Counted from the first letter of the stretch, positions 37,445 to 46,615 are shown. The stretch: DNA of 64,000 bases from Roseomonas sp. HF4 (GCF_005222755.1 NZ_STGD01000010.1:148853-212852), one strand, 5' to 3'. Notes: generated by a model from the sequence alone, not told the origin. Program-made: numbers and translations.

Positions 37445-38697
37445 ACGACCATGTTTCCGTCTCCGCCCCCCTTGCCTTCGAGGCGAAGCTCGACCGGCTG
37501 GCCGACCTCGCCGTCCAGGTCGGGCTCGGCCTGCAGCGCGGCCAGGAGGTGGTGATGACCGCCTCGCTCGAGCATGTGGCGCTGGCGCGGCGCATCACGG
37601 AGGCCGCCTATCGCGCCGGCGCCTCGCTCGTGACGACACTGTTCCACGACGACCGCGCCGTGCTGGCGCGCTACCGCCTCGCCGCGGACGACGCCTTCGA
37701 CGTGGCGCCCGCCTGGCTGTTCGACGGCATGGCGGCGGCCTTCCGCGGCGGCGCCGCGCGGCTCGCGATCGTAGGCGACGACCCGATGCTGCTGGCGCAG
37801 GAGGACGCGGCCCGCGTCGCGCGCGCCAACAAGGCGCGATCCAAGGCCTATCGGCCGGCGATGGAACTCATCACCACCTCGGCCATCAACTGGACGCTGG
37901 TGGCGGGCGCGACGCCGGCCTGGGCGCGGGCGGTCTTCCCCGAGATGGATGAGGCCGCGGCGGTGGCACGGCTCTGGGATGCAATCTTCGCCGCGTCCCG
38001 CGCCGATGCGCCGGACCCGGTCGCGGCCTGGGCGGCGCACAACGCGGCGCTGGTGGCGCGGCGCGCGATGTTGAACGAACGCCGCTACGCCGCGCTGCGC
38101 TTCACCGGCCCGGGCACCGACCTGGTGGTGGGGCTGGCGGATGGCCATGCCTGGTCGGGTGGCGTGACCACGGCGCTGAACGGCGCCACCGGCAACCCGA
38201 ACATCCCGACCGAGGAAGTCTTCACGACCCCCCATGCCGCGAAGACCGAGGGCGTGGTGGCGGCGACCAAGCCGCTCGCCTACCAGGGCACGCTGATCCG
38301 CGACATCCGCGTGCGCTTTGCCGGCGGCGTCATCGTCGAAGCGAGCGCGAGCACCGGGCAGGACGTGCTGCAGCGGATGATCGACACGGACGAGGGCGCG
38401 CGGCGCCTGGGCGAGGTCGCGCTGGTGCCGGCCGCCAACCCGATCGCGGCCACCGGCATCCTGTTCCTGAACACGCTGTTCGACGAGAACGCGGCGAGCC
38501 ACATCGCGCTCGGCCAGGCCTATTCCAAATGCTTCGTGGACCAGGATCTGACCGAGGCAGAGCTCGACGCGCGCGGCGCCAACCGCAGCCTGATCCATGT
38601 CGACTGGATGATCGGTTCGCCCGAAACCGACGTGGACGGGATCGACGCCGAGGGCCGCGCCGAGCCGCTGATGCGCCAGGGCGCCTGGGTGCGCTGA
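37441..38697 (+). CDS. Aminopeptidase, M29 family (AmpS/PepS type)
   Basis: Metal-dependent aminopeptidase, cytosolic. The 418-residue protein has the M29 arrangement: an N-terminal ATPase-like alpha/beta domain, then GLADGHAWSGGVTT, NIPTEEVFTTPHAAKTEGVV with ligands Glu and His, and the C-terminal GILFLNTLFDENAASHIALGQAY, HVDWMIGSPETDVDG. These hold the metal-binding Glu, His and Asp. It starts within the stop codon of the monooxygenase gene (ATGA), suggesting an operon. The pairing with a BVMO is unexplained. Confidence 0.92.
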   Translation: MNDHVSVSAPLAFEAKLDRLADLAVQVGLGLQRGQEVVMTASLEHVALARRITEAAYRAGASLVTTLFHDDRAVLARYRLAADDAFDVAPAWLFDGMAAAFRGGAARLAIVGDDPMLLAQEDAARVARANKARSKAYRPAMELITTSAINWTLVAGATPAWARAVFPEMDEAAAVARLWDAIFAASRADAPDPVAAWAAHNAALVARRAMLNERRYAALRFTGPGTDLVVGLADGHAWSGGVTTALNGATGNPNIPTEEVFTTPHAAKTEGVVAATKPLAYQGTLIRDIRVRFAGGVIVEASASTGQDVLQRMIDTDEGARRLGEVALVPAANPIAATGILFLNTLFDENAASHIALGQAYSKCFVDQDLTEAELDARGANRSLIHVDWMIGSPETDVDGIDAEGRAEPLMRQGAWVR

Positions 38698-38704
38698 GGC
38701 ACGC

Positions 38705-39181
38705 TTGGAGGTCCTCTACGCGAACAGGCGCGCCTGGCGCGTGCGGCTGCTGCAATGGGGGTTCTGGGCGGTGGCGGCGCTGTTCCTGGCGCTCGGGCTG
38801 CTGATCCGTATGGGCAGCGGCGACCAGGACGCCACGGCACTGCTGATCCTGGCGCCCATCATGGCGGCCTTCGCGCTCGGGATGGAGCTCTACCGCTCGC
38901 TCTACGTCACGCGCATCGCGGCGGACGGTTCGGGGGTGGAGGTGGAGACGCTCGGGGCGATCGGGCGCCACACGCGGCGGCTCTCCTGGGACGAACTCGT
39001 CACGGCGCCGGCGCGGCGCGGCGAATGGCATGCGCGCGGCCAGGCCTCGACCGCCGCGCTGCTCCGCCCGCCAGGCGCGCGGCTGCCATGGATCATCGAC
39101 ACGACCGAGGACGACTTCCGGGAGGAGCCGATCGCGCGCCGCCTCAGCCGCCGGGGACGAGAAGCGCGGACACCGCGCTGA
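38705..39181 (+). CDS. Hypothetical two-helix membrane protein (PH-like domain)
   Basis: 158-residue protein with two predicted transmembrane helices (WGFWAVAALFLALGLLI and ALLILAPIMAAFALGM) and a soluble C-terminal part (VTRIAADGSGVEVETLGAIG, then RRLSWDELVTAP) resembling bacterial PH-like domains. The start is a TTG at 38705 just after the aminopeptidase stop, and no ATG or GTG is better placed. Its 3' end overlaps the convergent MmgE/PrpD gene by 38 bases. No family identified. Confidence 0.65.
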   Translation: MEVLYANRRAWRVRLLQWGFWAVAALFLALGLLIRMGSGDQDATALLILAPIMAAFALGMELYRSLYVTRIAADGSGVEVETLGAIGRHTRRLSWDELVTAPARRGEWHARGQASTAALLRPPGARLPWIIDTTEDDFREEPIARRLSRRGREARTPR

Positions 39182-40508
39182 CCTCGCCGCCCTGGGCGAG
39201 ACGCAGCACCGCGTCGCGCAGCCGCGTCACCTGCGCGGCGCCGAAGACCGGTTCGACATTGGTACGGAACTTGTCCTCGAGCTCCGCATCGCTCAGCGGC
39301 GCGCCGGGGTCGCCCTTGGGCAGCATCACGATATCCTGGAACGACGTGCCGTCCTCCATCGTGATGGTGACGCGGGCCGGGAAATTCGCGGGGTAGAGCG
39401 TGTTCAGCTCCGGGTCGGCGATGACCTCGGTGCGGGCCAGCACCTGGCGGATCATCGGGTCGTGGATGCGGCCTGGCGCGAACTGCGCCTGGGTCAGGGC
39501 GCCATCCACCGCGGCGGCGGCGATGCAGTAGGGCACGGAGACGCGCGCGGCCATGACCGTCGCGGCCTCCTTGCTGGAGAAATGGCTCAGCACCGTGTTG
39601 TAGGTCTCGTTCGTGATGCGCGCGATGCGCGCGGGGTCGGGCCGGTGCTTCGCCACGATCGAGAGCGTCGCCTGGATCGGCGAATGGCTCGCGAGGATCG
39701 ACGGGAAGAACTTGAAGCCGTTCTGCAGGATCTCCCAGTCCGAGCCGAGGCCCTTCGTCAGCGCCGCCGCGTCGGGCTCAAGCGAAAAGGCGGCGAGGTA
39801 GCCCTTCGGGTGTTCCAGGATGCCGGGCGGCGCCGTCATGCCGAGATCCGCCAGCTGCGCCGAAAGCACGCCGTTCAGCGCCGCCTTGCCCGGATGCAGG
39901 CTTTTCGTCATGTCGCCGGATTCGAAGAAGGTGTTGAGGCCCGCGGCCTGCGTGCCCGCGAGCCCGAGCGCGCGTTGCACGCCATCGGCGTCGAGGCCCA
40001 TCGCATGCGCCGCGCTCGCCGCGCCGCCGAAGGTGCCGTTCGTCGCGGTCGAATGCCAGAAGCGGTAATGCGTCGGCATCACCGCCATGCCGACGCGCAC
40101 GGCGACCTCGTAGCCCGCGACCACGGCCGCCAGCAGCCGCGCGCCCGACAGGCCCCGCGTCTCGGCCAGCGCGAGAGCCGCCGGCACCACGACCGAGCCC
40201 ACATGCAGAAGCGCGCGCTTGTGCGTGTCGTCGTTGTCGGCGGCATTCACCAGGATGCCGTTCGCCAGCGCGGCGAAGGCCGGCTGTGCCGAGACACCGC
40301 GTGCACCGATCACGCCGGCGCCCGGTGCGGCCGGATACATCGCCGCGATGTCGCGCGCGATCCGCGCCTTGGCGGGATCCTCGGTCCATGCGGCAACCGC
40401 GCAGCCCAGCGCGTCGAGCACCACGCGCGCCGCCTGCGCCGTCACCTCGGGCGGCAGGTCCTCCGGCCGCAGGGCGGCGACGAATTCCGCGAGCGCGCGC
40501 GTCGTCAT
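39144..40508 (-). CDS. MmgE/PrpD family protein
   Basis: 2-methylcitrate-dehydratase fold protein (454 residues). Visible features: the N-terminal helical domain with LDALGCAVAAWTED, the sequence AADNDDTHKRALLHVGSVVVPAALALAE with the conserved Asp/His, FWHSTATNGTFGGAASAAHAMGL and SHSPIQATLSIV. The family includes PrpD, IDS-epimerase-like and aconitate-decarboxylase-like enzymes, and no prp genes adjoin it, so the substrate is open. ATG 40508 gives MTTRALAEFVAALR. It is convergent with the preceding membrane-protein gene and overlaps it. Confidence 0.88.
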   Translation of the reverse strand: MTTRALAEFVAALRPEDLPPEVTAQAARVVLDALGCAVAAWTEDPAKARIARDIAAMYPAAPGAGVIGARGVSAQPAFAALANGILVNAADNDDTHKRALLHVGSVVVPAALALAETRGLSGARLLAAVVAGYEVAVRVGMAVMPTHYRFWHSTATNGTFGGAASAAHAMGLDADGVQRALGLAGTQAAGLNTFFESGDMTKSLHPGKAALNGVLSAQLADLGMTAPPGILEHPKGYLAAFSLEPDAAALTKGLGSDWEILQNGFKFFPSILASHSPIQATLSIVAKHRPDPARIARITNETYNTVLSHFSSKEAATVMAARVSVPYCIAAAAVDGALTQAQFAPGRIHDPMIRQVLARTEVIADPELNTLYPANFPARVTITMEDGTSFQDIVMLPKGDPGAPLSDAELEDKFRTNVEPVFGAAQVTRLRDAVLRLAQGGEVSAVSALLVPGG

Positions 40509-40736
40509 GGGCGTTCCTCCGATCCTTGTTGCCGCGGAGCGTGGCCGGGCGCATGGCGGCTTGCAAGGCCGCGTCCTCGGTTGACGGCCCACGCCTTGAC
40601 GACCAGCGGCCCGGGCGCCTGGTCCGTTGCGAAGCGGTCGGGAACGATCCTTCCGGAGGGGCGGTCCCAGAGCCGTTGACGACTATGGAGTTAGAGTCGA
40701 CGTTGATTTCCTACCCCCGGTTGAGAGCGACCCATC
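40509..40736 (+). promoter_or_regulatory. Upstream region of the nitrilase-fold gene
   Basis: 228-bp divergent gap between the MmgE/PrpD and nitrilase-like genes. The right part is notably AT-richer than the genome: TTGACG at 40676-40681 with GTTAGAG/GTTGATTT sequences following. This likely holds the nitrilase-gene promoter. The region nearest the MmgE gene carries GGCGTTCCTCC, a ribosome-binding complement. Confidence 0.35.
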
Positions 40737-41495
40737 ATGGATTTCATCGTTGGCATGTGCTGCTACGACGGCGGCGAGGGCAGTCGGGACTTCGGCAACG
40801 CCGGCGTCCTGGACCGATTGCGCGCCCTCAAGCTCTCGATGTTCCAGGCGTTCGGCAGCCAGCTGGACGACACGAAGCTCTATTGCTTCGTCGCGCCGGA
40901 GTTCTTTTTCGGCAGCCAGGCGTTGCCCAAGGCGGAGTTCAAGACGCTGGTGAGCGCGCTGAAGGATCTCTACGCAGCGCGCAACCTCATCCTCGTTCCC
41001 GGCTCCATGGTCACGTATTCCGGCAGCAAGAAGGATGCGCTGGCGACCGACTACCTGAACCGCGTGCCGATCCTGTATGGCGGTCAGTTCATGGAATACG
41101 ACAAGAGCAGCTGGGGTGGCGAAACCGGTGCCGGCGGCGTCGGTCAGTTCCGGCAAGGCACGACCGACAACGACTTCAAGCTCCGGTTCGGCGGCCGGTC
41201 ATACCGCTTCGCCATCGAGGTCTGCATGGAGCACGACATCGGCGTGCTGGCGCAGCGCAAGCCCAACAAGATGTACGACGTGCACATCGTCACCGCGAAC
41301 ACCGTGTCGCACAAGGCGACGAACGCGCGCGCCAACCATTTCGTCCTGCACTGCAACGCCAGCAACTCGGCTCCACAGAATCGCTGGAACACCGGCAATG
41401 GCTCGATGATGGTATTCGATCAGCATGACACGCCGATTGCGCCGACCCGGGCGATCGGCGACGAGATCAGCGTTTGGGAGCTGGTTCTCCCGTAG
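40737..41495 (+). CDS. Divergent nitrilase-superfamily (carbon-nitrogen hydrolase) protein
   Basis: 252-residue protein with the nitrilase catalytic triad in a diverged setting: Glu55 in FVAPEFFFGS, a candidate Lys123 in MEYDKSSW, and Cys163 in FAIEVCMEHD. The superfamily hydrolyses or condenses C-N bonds in amides, nitriles or carbamoyl groups. The intervening sequences do not resemble the common amidase, NAD-synthetase or N-carbamoylase subfamilies. Codon use looks less GC-biased than in its neighbours and the promoter is AT-rich, which suggests acquisition. Specificity is unknown. Confidence 0.75.
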   Translation: MDFIVGMCCYDGGEGSRDFGNAGVLDRLRALKLSMFQAFGSQLDDTKLYCFVAPEFFFGSQALPKAEFKTLVSALKDLYAARNLILVPGSMVTYSGSKKDALATDYLNRVPILYGGQFMEYDKSSWGGETGAGGVGQFRQGTTDNDFKLRFGGRSYRFAIEVCMEHDIGVLAQRKPNKMYDVHIVTANTVSHKATNARANHFVLHCNASNSAPQNRWNTGNGSMMVFDQHDTPIAPTRAIGDEISVWELVLP

Positions 41496-41530
41496 CGGCG
41501 CGCGTCGCCCGGCATCATCGGAGTTCCAGC

Positions 41531-42586
41531 ATGACTGCAGACCGCACCCTGCTCGTCGCCGGCGCCAGCGGCGCGGCGGCGACGCGCATCATGGAACGCG
41601 CGGCCGCGACGCCGGACATCGAGGCGGTCGGCCTGTCCCGCCGCCGCCCCGCGGGCGCGGGCGCCTGGATCGAGGCGGACCTGACCGACCCGGCCGGGCT
41701 GCGTGCGGCGCTCGCCACGCGCCCCGACATCACGCATGTCGTCTACGCCTCCCGCGCGCCGCACGGCGAAAGCGGCGTCGAGGACGTGGCGGCGAACGTC
41801 GCGATGCTGCGCAACTTGCTCGACGCGGCGGAGGCGGCGCTGCCGCGCTTCGCGCACATCCACATGATCCACGGCGGCAAATGGTACGGGCTGCACATCG
41901 GCCCCTTCCGCACCCCTGCGCGGGAGGACGACCCGCGCCACATGCCGCCCAATTTCTACTACGACCAGCAGGACCTGGTCGCCGCGCGGCAGCAGGGCAA
42001 GGCATGGTCATGGTCGGCGAGCCGGCCGAACTTCGTGCTCGACGTGGCGCCCGGGCGGGCGCGCAACATCGTCTCGACGCTCGGCGCCCATGCCGCGATC
42101 TGCCGCGAGTTGGGCGTGCCTTTCGACTTCCCCGGCAGGCCCGGCGCCTGGACCGCGCTGCACGAGGTGACGGAGGCGTCGCTGCTGGCCGAGGGCGTGC
42201 TCTGGATGCTGCGGGAGCCGCGCTGCGCCAACCGCGCCTTCAACATCACCAATGGCGACGCCTTCCGCTGGTGCGACCTCTGGCCGCATATGGCGGAGCT
42301 GTTCGGCCTGCCCTGCGGCCGACCGCGGCCGATGACGATGGCGCGCTGGATGGCGGACAAGGACCCGGTGTGGGAGGCGATCCGCGCGCGCCACGGGCTG
42401 GTTCTGCCGCTGGCGCAGGTCGCGTCGTGGGACTTCGCGGATTTCTTCCTGAACATGGACTACGACGTGCTGGCGTCCATGACCGCGGCGCGCAGCGCCG
42501 GCTTCACGGGCTTCGTCGATTCCTGGGCGATGTTCGACCGCCAGGTGGACGGCTTTCGGGCCGCGCGGGTGCTGCCGCCGCGTTAG
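41531..42586 (+). CDS. SDR-type reductase, PRISE (progesterone 5-beta-reductase/iridoid synthase)-like
   Basis: Extended short-chain dehydrogenase of 351 residues. The Rossmann motif LVAGASGAAATRIM replaces GxxGxxG. The centre shows IHMIHGGKWYGLHIGPFRTPAREDDPR and NFYYDQQDLVAARQQ, an arrangement resembling plant PRISE enzymes with catalytic Tyr/Lys in KWY and YYDQ. ATG 41531 is used; a shorter upstream GTG/ATG frame lacks similarity. Likely NAD(P)H-dependent enone reductase. It is downstream of the nitrilase-like gene by 35 bp. Confidence 0.82.
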   Translation: MTADRTLLVAGASGAAATRIMERAAATPDIEAVGLSRRRPAGAGAWIEADLTDPAGLRAALATRPDITHVVYASRAPHGESGVEDVAANVAMLRNLLDAAEAALPRFAHIHMIHGGKWYGLHIGPFRTPAREDDPRHMPPNFYYDQQDLVAARQQGKAWSWSASRPNFVLDVAPGRARNIVSTLGAHAAICRELGVPFDFPGRPGAWTALHEVTEASLLAEGVLWMLREPRCANRAFNITNGDAFRWCDLWPHMAELFGLPCGRPRPMTMARWMADKDPVWEAIRARHGLVLPLAQVASWDFADFFLNMDYDVLASMTAARSAGFTGFVDSWAMFDRQVDGFRAARVLPPR

Positions 42587-42608
42587 TCCGCCGGGCACAT
42601 GTTCGGCC

Positions 42609-42752
42609 TTGAAGGTCGGGGGAGGAGAACCTCCCCCGATCCCCCTCCCTTCTTTGGCACCTGGCGCCGGTCCCGGGAGGTCGGCGCCAGATGACAAGGA
42701 AGGTTGTGGGGGGGGCCGAGGGGAGAGATTCCCGTCTCCCCCCGCGTCATGC
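42609..42752. repeat. Family A dispersed palindromic element, copy 3
   Basis: Near-complete copy: GGGGGAGGAGAACCTCCCCC hairpin, CCCTTCTTTGGCACCTGGCGCC, then GGCGCCAGATGACAAGGAAGG and a diverged right arm (GGGGAGAGATTCCCGTCTCCCC). It lies between convergent genes at 42586 and 42777. Confidence 0.75.
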
Positions 42753-42776
42753 GCTCGACGACGCGGGGTGCCGGCG

Positions 42777-43634
42777 TCAGAACCCGTAGAGCCGCGCCGG
42801 GTTGTCCACGAGCACGCGCCGCCGCTCCGCGGCCGAGGGTGCCCATTCGCCCAGCCGGTCGAACAGTGCGCCATCCTCCGGCATCCAGTCCGACAGGGAC
42901 GGGTGCGGCCAGTCCGTCCCCCAGAGGCAGCGGTCCGGCGCCGCATCGAGCAGCGCGCGCGCGAAGGGCGCCACGTCGTGGAAGGGCGGCCCGGCCGAGG
43001 AGATACGGTAGCCGCTCAGCTTCACCCAGGCGCGCCCGGTCTCGAGCAGCGCCAGCAGCGCGCGGAAGCCGGCGCCGTCGAGCCCGTCGGCGGTGCGCAC
43101 GCCGCCCATGTGGTCCACCACCACCTCGACCGGCAGCGCCGCAAGGCGCGGGGCGAGGTCCGCCAGGATCGCCCCGGTCGCATAGACCTGCAGGTGCCAG
43201 CCGAGCGGCGCGATCCGCCGCGCCAGCGCATCCAGCTGGTCGAGCGGCGTGCCGTTGCCCGACACCGCGTTGAACCGCACGCCGCGCGTGCCCTTGGCGT
43301 GCAGGTCGGCCAGCGCGGCGGCGTCGAAGCCGTCGTCCACCACCGCCACCACGCGCGCGCGGTCGAGCCCGAACCGCGCCGCGGCATCCAGCGAGCACGC
43401 ATTGTCCGTGCCGTAGACCGAGGGCTGCACGATCACCATGCGCTCGATCCCGAGCGCCTCGGCGACGCGCAGATAGGCCGGGATCAGCGCCGGCGCCGGG
43501 TCGTAGTGCCGCCCGGCATCGAGCGGGAAGCGGTCATAGGGTCCGAAGATGTGGAAATGGCAGTCGCAGGACAGCGGCGGCGCGCGCCAGGACGGGTGCG
43601 GCGTGACGTCGAGCGGGGGGAGGCAGGCATGCAT
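42777..43634 (-). CDS. Amidohydrolase (2-pyrone-4,6-dicarboxylate lactonase-like)
   Basis: TIM-barrel metal-dependent hydrolase of 285 residues. The metal-site start is SCDCHFHIFGPYDRFPLD (H-x-H type), with VVDHMGG and the C-terminal DRCLWGTDWPHPSL, a hallmark of the COG3618/PDC-lactonase group. ATG 43634 (MHACLPPLD) is chosen; the frame remains open further upstream without similarity. Substrate may be a lactone or dicarboxylate from aromatic catabolism, but no ligJ/ligK genes are nearby. Confidence 0.85.
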   Translation of the reverse strand: MHACLPPLDVTPHPSWRAPPLSCDCHFHIFGPYDRFPLDAGRHYDPAPALIPAYLRVAEALGIERMVIVQPSVYGTDNACSLDAAARFGLDRARVVAVVDDGFDAAALADLHAKGTRGVRFNAVSGNGTPLDQLDALARRIAPLGWHLQVYATGAILADLAPRLAALPVEVVVDHMGGVRTADGLDGAGFRALLALLETGRAWVKLSGYRISSAGPPFHDVAPFARALLDAAPDRCLWGTDWPHPSLSDWMPEDGALFDRLGEWAPSAAERRRVLVDNPARLYGF

Positions 43635-43965
43635 GGCGCGGGCTCCGGCGGCCGGCGCGGTTTGCCGGATGGCCCGGCGCATCCGGCACGGGGGCAGCCT
43701 AGGGGAAGGCCTGCCGATGGGGAAATGCCCGGCCGGGTCGCGCTCGCAGTCCTGCCGACGCCGCAGTCGCGGGACCGGTCGCGAGGACGCGGCGACGGCG
43801 CGGGCTGAACGGCCGGGGTGATGGCCGTGGATGGGATGGCGCGAGAATGGGCGTGAAAGAAGGGAACGTCTCCCCTCGGCGCCCCACCCACCAGGGTCCT
43901 CGCCAATTGCCAGGGAAGGGAGGGGGCATGGGGAAGGTGCCCCTCCCCCGACCTTCCCGGCAATA
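43635..43965. other. Intergenic region with degenerate family A repeat
   Basis: 331 bp without a recognisable gene. The half nearest 43635 is GC-rich and contains GCCGGCGCGG-type arms only. The right half (about 43851-43965) is family A copy 4. It separates the amidohydrolase gene and the K+ channel gene, both on the minus strand. Confidence 0.4.
43851..43965. repeat. Family A dispersed palindromic element, copy 4 (degenerate)
   Basis: AAAGAAGGGAACGTCTCCCCTC at the left, then a diverged core (CCAGGGTCC...CCAGGGAAGGG) and the right arm GGGGAAGGTGCCCCTCCCCCGACCTT. The right arm matches family A most clearly; the core symmetry is largely lost. Confidence 0.55.
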
Positions 43966-45060
43966 TCAGTCGCCGGCTACCATCCGAGCCAGCGCCTCGA
44001 CCTCGGCCTTCCGGTCCTCGCGCAGGATGACGTAGATCGCACCGGCTTCGACATCCTCGGTGCCGGCGGGGTTCAGGCGCGCCTCGCCGCCCGGCGGGCT
44101 GTAGGCGATCGCGGTGCCGAGGCCGCGCTCGGCCAGCACCGCGGCCACCTTCGACCACGGCCCGCGCCAGGGCTTGGGCAGCACGACGCGGAACAGCTCG
44201 TTGCCCTCGGAGGAGAACAGGTCCTCGAGCAGCCGCTCGGCGCCCGGCGCCACCAGCGCGCGGGCCAGCATCTCGGGATAGGTGCGGAGCGGCCGCACCG
44301 CGGCGGCCGCGCCGGCGGCCAGCAGCCGGGCGCGATTGCGGTCGTCCACGCATTCGGTGACGACGGTGGGCGGCGCTCCGTCGGCCATCGCGCGCACCCG
44401 CGCCACCACATCCGCCGAGATCGCGTCCGAGACGGCATCCTCCGGCCGTTCGGCCAGCACGATGACGGCCGCCGCGCGCGGCGCATCCGCCAGGCGAAGC
44501 GCATCCTCGTCGGTCGGCGCGCCCTCGACATGCACCAGGCCCTCGTCGCAGAGCGCCTGCGGAAGGCCGTCGGGACGCCCGGCGAAGGCACGTGTCAGCA
44601 GCAGCATCGGCACCTCGCGATACCCCGGCGTGCCGCGCAATTGTCGCACGAGCCCACGGAAGAAGCGCACGGCATCGCCCTCCGGCGTGCCGACGACGAG
44701 CACATGGCCGTCCATACCCCACCCCCAGGATCCGCTGCGCTTGCGCGCGCGCACTTCTTCCCGCCACTCGAACCAGTCGGATGCGACCTTGGCCACGACG
44801 AAGACGCCACCCAGTAGCAGCAGCAGCACCGTCGCCGCCCGGCCCGGCACGGTCTTCGGCGTGACGTCGCCGTAGCCCACCGTGGTCAGCGTCACGACGG
44901 CGAGCCACAGGCTCTCATCCGGCGCCAGATCCTCGAACACCGCCATGGCGGCGACGAACAGCGCCACCATGGCGGCCAGCCAGGCAAGCGGGTAGCGCAG
45001 CCGCGGCCGGCCGTGGCGCCACCGCTTGCGGCGCCAGACCAGGCGGAAGGCGGTCAGCAC
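43966..45060 (-). CDS. Potassium channel with TrkA-N/RCK-like cytoplasmic domain
   Basis: Two-helix ion channel: hydrophobic segments about residues 25-41 and 74-92 flank the pore helix and K+ filter TTVGYGDVTP (residues 59-68). The long cytoplasmic part (HVLVVGTPEGDAVRFFRGL, LLTRAF, DAPRAAAVIVLAERPED) has the Rossmann folds of RCK/TrkA-N. The 364-residue length fits two-TM/RCK channels such as MthK/Kch types. The start is a GTG at 45060. It sits 34 bp downstream of the exported protein gene at 45095-46615 and might share its transcript. Confidence 0.9.
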   Translation of the reverse strand: MLTAFRLVWRRKRWRHGRPRLRYPLAWLAAMVALFVAAMAVFEDLAPDESLWLAVVTLTTVGYGDVTPKTVPGRAATVLLLLLGGVFVVAKVASDWFEWREEVRARKRSGSWGWGMDGHVLVVGTPEGDAVRFFRGLVRQLRGTPGYREVPMLLLTRAFAGRPDGLPQALCDEGLVHVEGAPTDEDALRLADAPRAAAVIVLAERPEDAVSDAISADVVARVRAMADGAPPTVVTECVDDRNRARLLAAGAAAAVRPLRTYPEMLARALVAPGAERLLEDLFSSEGNELFRVVLPKPWRGPWSKVAAVLAERGLGTAIAYSPPGGEARLNPAGTEDVEAGAIYVILREDRKAEVEALARMVAGD

Positions 45061-45094
45061 GGCGCCGCCCCCGGCGGGCGGTGCGCCGGGGACC

Positions 45095-46615
45095 TCATCG
45101 GGCCTCGGCGGTCACCCCGAACATGCGCTGCGCGTCACCGGCGCTGCCCGGCGGGCCGCCCTGCAGGTCGCCGAGCTTGATCGGCTGCGGCGGGTTGACG
45201 CGGATCGCGACCGTCTGCGCCTCGCCCCGGATGAAGCGCTGCACGGCGTTGCGGATCGGGTCGAGCGCGGCCTGTCCGGGCTGGCTCAGCGCACCGCCGG
45301 CCATGGCGGCGAACTGCTCGCGCAGCTGCGGCTCGGGCGTGCGGGTCTGGGCCGACTGCATGGCGACGAAACGCCGGAACAGCGACGCATCGGCATAGGT
45401 CAGGCCCATCGAGATGAGGCGCATCTCCTGGAAGGCGGCGGACTGCGCGCGCGCCTGCGTCACGCCGTCCATCACCAGTGAGAAGGACAGCGTGCCCACA
45501 TCCCGGCCCGCCACGGTCAGGTCGCTGAGCTCGACCCGGCCCGTCCCGGCGTCATAGGTGGTGCCTGCGGTGATCTCGGCCTCGACCGCCTGGTAGCCGA
45601 AGCGCGTCAGCCATTCGGCCAGCATCGGCACGGGTTCGACGCGGATGCCGCGGAAGGCGATCGTGCCCGTGCCGGACCCGTCGGGGCGCGTGACGTCGGC
45701 GGTGAGGCGCATCTCGCGCATCGCGCCGACCGAGCGGCCACCGCCGGTCATCGTGAGCCCGTCGGCCTCCATCGTCGCGCGGCCGACCATGTTGGGCGGT
45801 GCCTGCTCGCGCATCAGGGCCGAGACGTAGGCGCCGATGTCGATCCCCTCGAGCGCGAAGCGTGCCAGGCGCACGCCGTCGACCACGCCGCCGTCGAGGC
45901 CGTTCAGCGCAAGCCCGATCATCGCGAAGCGCACGGGCTGGCCGGCGATCCAGTTCTCGAGCGAAACGGAGGCGAGGCGCATGTCGAGGTCGCCCGAGGT
46001 CTGCACCCCCTCGAGCGTCAGCGCCTCGAGCCGGACCTTCTCGGGGTCGGGCGGGCCGCCGGCCGCGGGCGGCACGGTCAGGCCGGCGACGCGCAGGCGC
46101 GCGACGCGCACCTCGGTGTTGCCCTCCCGCGTCGCGAAGCCCGTGATCACGGCCTCGGTCACGCCGTCGGGGCGGAGCCCCGCGATGGTAACCTCGGCCG
46201 CCGTCGCGCGCTTCGAGTCCTGCTGGAGCACGACGCCGCTCATGCGGACCTGTTCCCCGGTGGCGTCGAGCGCCTCGGCCGTGGCGTAGGTCAGCTGCAC
46301 GCGCGCCCCGAGCATGCCGCGAAGCCGCGTGATGGCGGCGGGTTCGTTCGCCGGCACGGCAGGCGCGGCGACAGCCGGAGGCGGCGCGGCGGGCGGTGCC
46401 TGGACCACGGGGGGCGCCGGGGCCACGCGCGGCGCGGGCGCCGGCTGCGCCTGCATCGGCGCGCCGAGCGGCGGGGGCTTCGCGGTCGGCAGCGCCTGGA
46501 CCGGCGCGCCGGGTGCGGCGGGCTTCTGCGCCGCCGCCATGCCGCCCGCCAAGGCCACGCCCGCCACGGTTGCGAGCGCGAGAGCCCTGAAGCCGGTCGT
46601 ACCTGTCACCTTCAT
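45095..46615 (-). CDS. Exported hypothetical protein with Pro/Ala-rich N-terminus
   Basis: 506-residue protein: signal peptide MKVTGTTGFRALALATVAGV followed by a Pro/Ala-rich linker of about 70 residues. The long remainder has repeated beta-strand-like patterns of the type LTLEGVQTSGDLDMRLASVSLENW and DGLTMTGGG. The pattern resembles secreted AsmA/TamB-like or other beta-helical periplasmic proteins, but I cannot assign a family. ATG 46615 is the start consistent with the signal peptide. It is divergent from the VWA gene, and the K+ channel gene follows closely. Confidence 0.7.
   Translation of the reverse strand: MKVTGTTGFRALALATVAGVALAGGMAAAQKPAAPGAPVQALPTAKPPPLGAPMQAQPAPAPRVAPAPPVVQAPPAAPPPAVAAPAVPANEPAAITRLRGMLGARVQLTYATAEALDATGEQVRMSGVVLQQDSKRATAAEVTIAGLRPDGVTEAVITGFATREGNTEVRVARLRVAGLTVPPAAGGPPDPEKVRLEALTLEGVQTSGDLDMRLASVSLENWIAGQPVRFAMIGLALNGLDGGVVDGVRLARFALEGIDIGAYVSALMREQAPPNMVGRATMEADGLTMTGGGRSVGAMREMRLTADVTRPDGSGTGTIAFRGIRVEPVPMLAEWLTRFGYQAVEAEITAGTTYDAGTGRVELSDLTVAGRDVGTLSFSLVMDGVTQARAQSAAFQEMRLISMGLTYADASLFRRFVAMQSAQTRTPEPQLREQFAAMAGGALSQPGQAALDPIRNAVQRFIRGEAQTVAIRVNPPQPIKLGDLQGGPPGSAGDAQRMFGVTAEAR

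Noticed and set aside
43484..44908. 474-residue minus-strand frame next to the amidohydrolase
   Set aside because: It overlaps the K+ channel gene in another frame and is Arg/Gly-rich; the channel frame is genuine.
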